Assembly: GCA_017163975.1 (NCBI GenBank)
Contig: JAFFSR010000281.1
Location: forward strand, 868,001-932,000
Direction of reading: 5' to 3'
DNA length: 64,000 nucleotides
Origin: Anastatus disparis
Taxonomy: Eukaryota; Arthropoda; Insecta; Hymenoptera; Eupelmidae
Of this stretch, positions 55,701 to 64,000 are shown piece after piece. Position 1 is the stretch's first letter. The number at the start of each line of letters is the position of its first letter. Under the pieces are notes generated by a model, which worked only from the letters and a program-made list of their open reading frames with translations, was not told the origin of the DNA and did not search any database. A program made the translations under genes and the position numbers.

Positions 55701-58438
55701 TAAAAGGCCTTTTGCATACATACACGCATACCAATACCACTTTAATCTTTCGCGTATTTATAATTTCTGCTTGAAGTATCAAAAAGTGCATACATATGTA
55801 CACGTTATTCATGATTCATCGAACGAATCGATCAAACTTTGTACGGTTTATTTTGAAAAAAGAGAGAGAAAGAAAAAAATGGCTTGGATGTATACACTTT
55901 TCGATATGGTCGAAATGACCTAGTATGCCCAACCTAAAACAAAAAAAAGGAAGCATACTAAAAAGCAGATATAAAACGCGTCATTGCAGAAGACATCGAG
56001 TATACGAACGTTACGTACGTAGAGTTAAATGATGGAGAGAAAATTGAAAAAAACTGACAAAAAAAGGAAAGAAAGAAAGAGAAAAAAAGCAACAACGACA
56101 AGGGGGGTATTCGCATATACATAAAAAAACAAAGTAAGCTAGCATATGTCCGGCAAAAATAAAAGAGAGAAAGTTCAGTGGAAAGAAAAATAACGAGAGT
56201 AGAGAGGACGATCGATGTATCGCGAAAAACTAGTGATCGTACATGGGCGAGTAAAACGTTGCTTCATCTGACAAAATCCATCAATCAAGGTTTTGCGTTA
56301 TATATATACATATGTTGCATATAAAAAAAATTTTTTAGTGGGCTATATACGCTGAAAGCAATTAATGTGCATAACATGAATATGAAGTACAGTAGCGTCG
56401 ACTATACTTTTTTTAGGGGGGCAGTTATCATGAAATGTCATTTTTCTTCTTTTTGAAATCATTGCATTTTAAATATAACTTTTATTGTTTAATTATTGGC
56501 AAATAAACAGAAGTACAATAGTAAAATTTCATGAAATCTTTCATTTTTCTTTTCATAACAATTCTTTGCGGAAAGCTATTTTTATTTTCAAAAAGTAAAC
56601 ATGAGTGCATCTACAAAGAACTTGGAAATATAAATAAAAAATTAGAGAAAATCAACACAATGAACCACAGAATTACAAATATATTGGTAAATAAAAGTAA
56701 AAATATAAAAATAAACAATAGTAGTTGCAGTAAGATAATAACAAATTTCATGTTTTACAAAGGGAGTTTCGAAAATCTAGGTCACAGATTTTGATGTAAT
56801 TCTGTAATATTTTTCTCGACTTAAAATTACAAAGAAAATCTTTATTTTATAAAACTCTGTCTGACTGAACTAAGGAGCTTTGTAGTTTATTCGATTTTCA
56901 AAAACTTCTTTGAAAAATTATTATTAATGTTAATGAATTTAACTTTTCATTGATAATTTATCAAATTTTTTACTCATACAATTTAATTTTAACTTTTTTT
57001 GGTACACTTCTATCAGTTGAAAATAAAAATGACATTACAATAAAAAATAAATTTCCATAAATATTAGAAATTGAAAAATTTTTTAATTAAAAATTGAGAA
57101 ATGAAAATTATTCTAGAAATAATGCCTGACATTTCTTGTGAATATTAATATTTTACATAAAATGTAGTATCACAATAACTATAATAACAAACACGTTAAA
57201 TAAAAATATTAAATAAATGATATCAATAATCTAACATAATAATTTAGTAAAATTAATTTCACTTTAAAAAAAAACTAATAATAAAACACCTAAAAACGTT
57301 GGCTCTATTTTAAAAAGTGTCTCCTAATGGTCAAGAGCAAAACAAGAGAGCGTGTTAATACACTTTAAAATTTTCGAAATAGAATAGTCAACTAGCTTTT
57401 GTGCAAATGCGTGACAAGGGAAAAGCCTTGATATACGCGTTTATTCACTTTAGCTTATAACATATATATACATGTATATATAAATATACACGAGATGAGC
57501 TTTATATCCATTAGACCCTAAGACATTCCATTTGTTTGTCAGCTAAATTATTCTATGTTACTGTAAAGTTGCAAAACTCATTGCGACATATATACACATA
57601 TAAGAGAAAAACAAAAACATATGCTAGAAACGTCATCTCACGCTACGAGATTGATGTTATATCTGCACATGGAAGTATAAACTTGTACAATTTTAGTCTA
57701 GACTCGTGTATATATAAAGTGAAAAACAAAAATTTTACGCGAACGCAAATGAAGTTGTATGCAGTAATTTGTATATAGAAAGTTTTTGCTTTAACCAGAC
57801 AGTTTTAGCAATTTTTAAGCTTCGGAAAACAAAAGTTTAAGTAATATTGTGAATTTAATTTTATCAAAAAATTTACATGCTTTTATGGATTGATGAAAGC
57901 ATTTTTCTTATGAATTATTAAAATGTTTTAATAGAGATAGAGTTTAAAAAATTGAATTACAAAATAGAATGAAAAAAAAATATATATTTCATAAAAAATT
58001 CATTATAATAGCTATATGCTTTTAGAATTTCAATGTTTTACCGCCTGAAAAGTTAGTGATTTTTCAATATTCTATAAAAAGAAAATTTTTATTGAAATTT
58101 CAGTATAAAAATTTTTTGAAGTAATTAAAAAAAAACCAAAATTAATAAAATATTACTAAAAGTATAAGCTTGTCGTATTAGATAATTATAGTTTTTAATT
58201 TGTAATTAAATTATGGGTAGATATTATGTTGATAAAAAACTAGAAAAGACAAGAAACTACTGAAAACGAAAATTCTAATAACACTTTACTTTACAGATCA
58301 ATTAAAATGCTCTATTTTTATAAAGTTATATCTTTCGTCAGAGTTTCAGATTTAAAAAAAAATTACATCCGCTTAACAAACTTTATCTGTTCAAAATTTA
58401 TGAATGAATATAGAGTATGATAAAATTTGAAATAAAGA
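52762..58438. other. AT-rich stretch; one possible secreted small frame
   Basis: Mostly featureless. Slightly GC-richer islands lie at 54120-54260, 54720-54900 and 55900-56300. An 87-codon frame at 56531-56794 is listed separately. Confidence 0.4.
56531..56794 (+). CDS. Doubtful small ORF with signal-peptide-like start
   Basis: Eighty-seven codons. The first about 20 residues, MKSFIFLFITILCGKLFLFS, look like a signal peptide or membrane segment. The rest is Asn/Lys/Ile-rich with only three Cys, as chance frames in AT-rich DNA often are. A good donor pattern (TGCA|GTAAGA) occurs inside at about 56728, so it could be a first exon. No family recognised and no promoter seen. Confidence 0.18.
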   Translation: MKSFIFLFITILCGKLFLFSKSKHECIYKELGNINKKLEKINTMNHRITNILVNKSKNIKINNSSCSKIITNFMFYKGSFENLGHRF

Positions 58439-58635
58439 GGTCGTCAGTGGCTCAGTCGATAGAACGATGGATTCGTAATCTCGAGGACCCGAGTTGGATT
58501 CCCGCTCTCGGCGACCAATTGACACAAGCACCACTGTATTCGATATATGTACTTTGTTTACAAACACGCTAAAGACCTCCGTCGTTAATTAGCATCGCAA
58601 TCATAGCATAAACGTTAAATAAAATTAGCAAAAAA
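58439..58635 (+). mobile_element. tRNA-derived SINE, plus-strand copy
   Basis: Head GTCGTCAGTGGCTCAGTCGA, Thr(CGT)-like anticodon loop TTCGTAA, B box GAGTTGGATTCCC (one base off the consensus), body CAAGCACCACTGTATTCG, TTTGTTTACAAACACGCT, TTAGCATCGCAATCATAGCA, and tail AACGTTAAATAAAATTAGC. Confidence 0.92.
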
Positions 58636-61600
58636 TTCAACTTACTGATCCCACTTTTTAATAGAAGATAAAGTTAATATCTCTTGATTTGAACCTATTC
58701 AACAAATTTTATTTTTTGGAAAATTTTTTTGTAATTGAAAGGTATTGATCTCAGTGTTAATATATTCTTGTTGAAAAATTTATAGAACAAATAAAAAATA
58801 AATCACTTTAAAGCAAATTCAATTTTTTCCAATTCTTAAAAAAAATATCTTTATGTTAAAAAAAAACCAAAGCTTAAAAGTAAAATATTCTCTATGTAAG
58901 TGAATTAATTTTTCACCCTTCAACAGTATTTATTTTGCCACATCTTCTATAACTTAGAATTTTACATATTGGTCTCTTAATGTCAACAAAGTGGCTTACA
59001 TGTCACGTTTGAGACTGCGGATAAAAAGGTGTGGTAAACCAACCTTGGCTGAATTTAAATCCTGAATCTGACGTATCGAAGACAAAGCTTTATCAAGTTA
59101 GCAAATGCATCACACTACAGCTGCACTTCTTTTTGCTACTTTATTTTCAATAACTCACAAAGTTGCATTTCTTTTTTAATCGCAGTGAAACTACATGCAA
59201 TTCACGATATTCTTAAGTGATTTCTAATTTTCCGGGGATTAAATTTTCAAATTAAAACATGAGATCCAAAAATTAAAAAATTTATTATGATAAAATTAAT
59301 TAAAAATTATATTTATTAAAAAATGTATTTAATTTAATAAATATTAAAATTGTTTTGAAATTTTCAAAATATTAAATTCATTTTTAAATGTTTGTTAAAT
59401 ATATTATGATTTAAAAGTACTTAAAGTATTTCATTTTTTACAGTATACTTCATGCGAAATAGTAAAAAAAGATGGACGAACTTAAAATATAATACTGGAA
59501 TAATTTTTTAAAATTTGGAACATTATGATTTTGCCTCATAATATAATATGTAATTGTAACAGTGAAGGACAGAAAAATATTTAAAAAAAAAATTAAACTT
59601 AACACCGCGTTGCATTTTTATTTAATCGTGTTAAATAAAATATATATTTTTAGAATAATTTCTAAAATAAACTCTTGAGTAATTTAATAAATAAAATGAA
59701 ATAACTGTAATTATTATATTAGCATATATATTACGTTGATGAAAATTATAAATAGTATAAATGCAACATGAACGAAACACCTCTCATGATCGAACATTAG
59801 CCAGTTAGCATAACTTATATAAATATTGGGATCAATAAGGGTGTGGAAATGAAAAGGGCTTATAGCTAATGTTATTTAAATGGGCTGTAAGCTCTTTTCA
59901 TTCCAAAACCCTCAATTTATGTCAAATGGACAATTTTTTGTTATATTAAAAGCTGACATAATTTATTTATTATTTTTAATGGTTACCACGACAAAAAATG
60001 GTTATTGTAGGCTTATTGGATAAATTAAACAATAAAAGTATTATAAATAAATAAACCACGTTGAATAATATGTCAACTGTGTGGTCTTAAAAACGAATAT
60101 CTGAGTATTAAAAAAAATTCATGGGAATTTTGCTGTTATTTGTTAAATAAATAAATAAATAAATAAAATTTATAATACTTAATAAACCTTAATTTTGGAA
60201 CATTTCAGAAACATTTGATTTATTACAAAACCCTTTTAATAATTATTACAATTGTCAAACACGACCAGATGTTGATTTGACGTTAAAATAATGAGATCGT
60301 TTAATTTTCAAAATAGTCAATGTGATTTAATTAAATAATATTAAATTAAATAATTAAATTAATTAATTTTAATTTATTACGTAACATCATCAATTCACCA
60401 CGAATTCACATAATGTAAAATCGAAAATCATCGACACGAATTGTAAATTATATTAATAATCAAAATTATTTGTTATTACAATACAAAATAACAATATTTT
60501 GTCTTATTAAAAAATAGCAAAAAGGGAAGATGTTGAATTAAAATCTTCTTCGACAAACGTTGTCAATATACTTTTTTCTATTTTCCATAAAATAAACTAG
60601 TTTCTCTCTAAAATTATCAATTACCTTTATCTTTTAGTTCTATAAGATATATTGAAAAAAGAGTATTTTGTTATAGAAATCTATTTAATATCATTTGATT
60701 TTTCAACTCTGAATTTGAAAAAAAAATATTAATTATTATGTAATAAGCGATACTGATCATGTAGGAACTCAATTAACAAATTTAATTTAATAAATTTGTA
60801 TAAATAATGACTCTCTTTCTCGTTAAATAAATAAAACAATATTAAGAGGAATATTTTTTTTTCATGAAAAAATATTGAATTCTTCCTTCATCCAAAAAAC
60901 TAATACTATAGGGTAAAATTCCAACATTAAATAGCCACGAAATTCATTCATCAAGAATACGTTAAAGCGCACATAATTAAAACTGAAAGAAAAACTTACC
61001 GCGTGAAAGTTGAAAGCGTAAGCAAAATTGCACTTTTCTCACAAAAAAAGAGAGAGAGAGAAAAAAAAATAACATACATAGCACAAACTGACAGTTTCAA
61101 GAGCTCACGTCCATACAACTCGGGCTAGTGAAAGAAAAACTTTTATGTCGGCATATATATGTGTATCTATATATATATATATATATGGTAGAATAGATCC
61201 AAACCTTTACTTTTATTTTATTTCAACATTTTTTTTCTCTAACCTTTTGTGAGCGTTGATCGTTAATTACAACTGGTGCCAAATTCTTGAACAATTTTAC
61301 CATGGCTTTATTGGAAATACGATAATATTTTCTTTCATTCTTTTCTTAACATTTTCAATAAAACTTCTACCTTTTAATATTGTTTTATTTCTGGATTTCA
61401 ATTTAGATTTTATTAATTTTTTTTCGTTTCTTAATCATTAGGCATGTCCTATTATAATAATTTAAAAGAAACCATATTAAAATATATTGATCCTTACAAA
61501 AACAATTATGATCAAAAGTATTATTATGTACTATAGTAAAACTAGTATTAAAATAGTAAAATCATTACTTTGAGATTGTAATCATTTACTTTGAAGCAGT

Positions 61601-63156
61601 TAATGATTATAGTTGCTAATTATAATGCCACGAAATAATTCTAGTGTGTTCTGATTTTATTATAGAAATACTTACCAGTATGGTTTTACCATAACATATG
61701 ATAAGTATAAGTATAGTTTTGTTTATAGCTTTTTTTTTATATTGACACAGTTTATAAAATTAGTAAAAAATGTACATTCAAGATCAGCAATTAAACTACT
61801 ATACCTCTTTTTTTAATTTTTTTTTTCACAATTATTTATTACACTCTTTTATTCTCTTTATTCACTTTTTTAAAATGAAATCGTTAAAATTTATTGTGGC
61901 ATTAATCATTAAAAGGAAATACTATAAAATATTCTTTTAAATTCAATAGGATTAATACTTTTAAAATTGAAAGTTTAACGCACACCGAACGCGAGCTATA
62001 TAACGGGCAATCGAGTGTGTTTCGCATTTAATAAATGAAATACGTAACCCGTGCTATCCACATTTTTAACTCTCGCATGTACGGTAAAAAAAAGAGATCA
62101 ATAAATTGTTAACTGTTAAAAAACGCAGTGAAACCATCATATAATAAAAAAGAGCACAACTTTTAACTTTTGTAAATATTTATTTGTGCTATTTATGTTA
62201 GAATAATTTGACGCATAAAACAATTATAAAGCTAATACTCTTAAATAAAAAATGACAGCAATCTTACGATTTTATACTTTGAAATATAGTTTATTAAATA
62301 ATTAAACTGTTAATACAAGCTCTGCTATTTGTTTACAATTATATGAGGCAAACAATACTAAACTGGCAATTCATGAAGTACCGACTCAACAAGCTCTATC
62401 GTTCCTTTCGTCCCTCGCGAATACAAGACAAATAATAGATTAATAGCAGCTACAGAAAGTAAGATAACTTGCCTTCCGTCAAATGAAACTAAAAAGCGAA
62501 ATCCCTGAAAGGATTGTTTCCAGCTTATCCCGCTGAGACTACGACATTATAAAACGAGGAAGGAGAAATAGAGATACGTGACGTGATTCTGTGTGTGTAT
62601 GTTTAAAGCGAAAATATTCATAGGAAGTATCTTTCTTCCTCGTTTAAATGCGCATTACTTTGAAGTATTTAAATTTTATTTTGTTTAAGATCCTCTTTAA
62701 GACTAAAAACATAAGATAAAGTACGTTGGAAAAGATAAATAGACGAAAATTATCTCGAGGATAGTTCACAAAAAGGCTTTAAGCCTTTCGAGAAAAGTAC
62801 GTCTACGTCGTTTTCTTATATTTTTTATATATATTTTTTGTTCTTTTTGTTATGTGGTTTATTTTTACCCCACGTAGATTCATAGTAGCAGTAAAGATAA
62901 ATCCCACAGTAAATTCTCTTACCTTGAAAAGCGCTGTTTTCACGCTTATATATTTATATATCTATATATGTAGCTGGAAAAAGGTAAGAAATTTTACACC
63001 GATAAACACATTCGTACTCTTGAGTAATTTCGCATTGGTTAAAGTATTATGGTGTTAATAAAATGGTTCGAATAAAACAGTTAAGACGTTCGATAAGAAC
63101 GATTGATGTTCAAATCGTTTATGTTCATTTAAAGATTAGGAGTGTATATTTTATTA
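58636..63156. other. AT-rich stretch; no gene recognised
   Basis: Contains an AAAT repeat near 60148, a GA run near 61042, a TA microsatellite at 61168-61186, and a GC-richer island at 62340-62580 without a convincing frame. Probably still intron or upstream region of the collagen gene. Confidence 0.45.
59837..59914. repeat. Imperfect hairpin, MITE remnant
   Basis: AGGGTGTGGAAATGAAAAGG and GCTTATAGC against GGCTGTAAGCTCTTTTCATT and CCAAAACCCT make an about 30-bp imperfect stem with a short loop. No target duplication seen. Confidence 0.55.
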
Positions 63157-63870
63157 CAGTCGACGATCTGAGTCCCGCCGCCTTCTCCTCCATCGACTCG
63201 CTCATGCGTTACCCCCACTCGCTGATTAAAAGAATTTGTTTCCAAACATTCTGAGTCCCGCGGCTGCTCTATGCGACTTTTTCACTTGTAAAAATGGGTT
63301 TATTAATTTCCTTTTTTTTGTTTAGAATACAACAAATGTTTATTGAAATAAAAAGTAACAAAGAAATAATACAATATTGCATAATTCTCATTTATATCTA
63401 CTGAAAAAAATATAAAAATTAAACTAGATATATTTAATCAATCAATAAAATATTATTTATTTGAAAATTTAAGTGATTGCTTTATAAATAAAAGATAAAA
63501 TAAATCTTATTTTATTTCATTTTCATAATCACAATGAGTATTTAGTTCATCAATAAATAATATATTCTTTAATTTTTAACTTTATATTACCTATAAATAA
63601 AAAAATTTAATTTTTGTATTTTTGATAGTAAATATAAATGAGAATTATGCAATATTACAATATTTTTTGTTACCTTTTATTTCAATAAACGTTTATTGTA
63701 TTCTAAACAAAAAAATTAAACCAATAAATCCATTTTTACAAATTAAAAAGTCGCATAGAGCAGCGGCGGGACTCAGAATGTTTGGAAACAAATTCTTTTA
63801 GTCAGCGAGTGGGGGTAACGCATGAGCGAGTCGATGGAGGAGAAGGCGGCGGGACTCAGATCGTCGACTG
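63157..63870. mobile_element. 714-bp foldback element with long TIRs (CAGTCGACGATCTGAG...)
   Basis: Ends CAGTCGACGATCTGAGTCCC and GGGACTCAGATCGTCGACTG are exact inverts, flanked by TA (63155-63156, 63871-63872). Inverted similarity runs inward at least 250 nt on each side (GATTTATTGGTTTAATTTTT-like and ATTCTCATTTATATcta-like inner parts). CTGAGTCCCGC occurs twice per arm, about 85 nt apart. The frames reading DDLSPAAFSSIDSLMRYPHS on both strands come from the arms and are not genes. TA duplication and CAGT ends suggest the Tc1/mariner/pogo group. Confidence 0.92.
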
Positions 63871-64000
63871 TATTTCCAATTCTTATTTTCTTTAAAATAT
63901 CAATTTTACTTAAAAAATATTTTTTTTTTTTTAAATTTATTGTGTTGTGAAAGTTTTGCATATTTTCATTTAAATATAAATATAATAATCCAAAATATAC

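Noticed and set aside
63063..63961. Frames containing DDLSPAAFSSIDSLMRYPHS on both strands
   Set aside because: Identical because they lie in the inverted arms of the 63157-63870 element; no other support for coding.

Overview
The window is strongly AT-rich eukaryotic DNA from an arthropod, most likely an insect. The evidence is short coding exons separated by AT-rich introns, tRNA-derived SINEs, many foldback (MITE-like) elements with TA target duplications, and a decayed Copia-type LTR retrotransposon. I cannot name the species; a hymenopteran would fit, but this is inference.

Only one gene is securely recognised. It lies on the minus strand and covers 25259 down to 4363. It is the 3' part of a collagen XV/XVIII-type gene (multiplexin, the Mp family of insects). 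I could splice fourteen exons together by eye. All phases agree, and together they make 2235 nt, or 744 codons plus a stop. In order they encode a Gly-X-Y collagen region with interruptions, a short helical segment, the collagen XV/XVIII trimerisation domain, a Thr/Pro-rich hinge, an endostatin domain with four cysteines, and an acidic tail preceded by a dibasic cleavage-like motif. Two extra frame-keeping microexons (12 and 15 nt) look plausible. The 5' exons (signal peptide, N-terminal domains) were not found and probably lie beyond the right edge, so most of the window is intron and repeats.

Layout. 1-4362: 3' flank with a tRNA-derived SINE. 4363-9896: thirteen exons. 9897-25067: a 15 kb intron with a 5S rRNA-like element, tandem perfect hairpins, two related long palindromes, a truncated SINE and a small unidentified spliced reading frame at 20093-20420. 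25068-25259: the most upstream exon found. 25260-64000: more than 38 kb with no certain coding exon. This right part holds SINEs, four TIR/foldback elements, a 2.7 kb internally deleted Copia element with intact 5-bp target duplication (41130-43864), a roughly 1.6 kb degenerate tandem repeat array ending in an AC microsatellite (47757-49397), and a tRNA-like gene (47225-47314).

The most interesting points are the microexons and acidic cleavable tail of the endostatin gene, the nested foldback element at 31823-32544, the duplicated 40-bp perfect stems at 24591-24870, the two 5S-like elements, and repeat copies that differ from their partners mainly by scattered short deletions.
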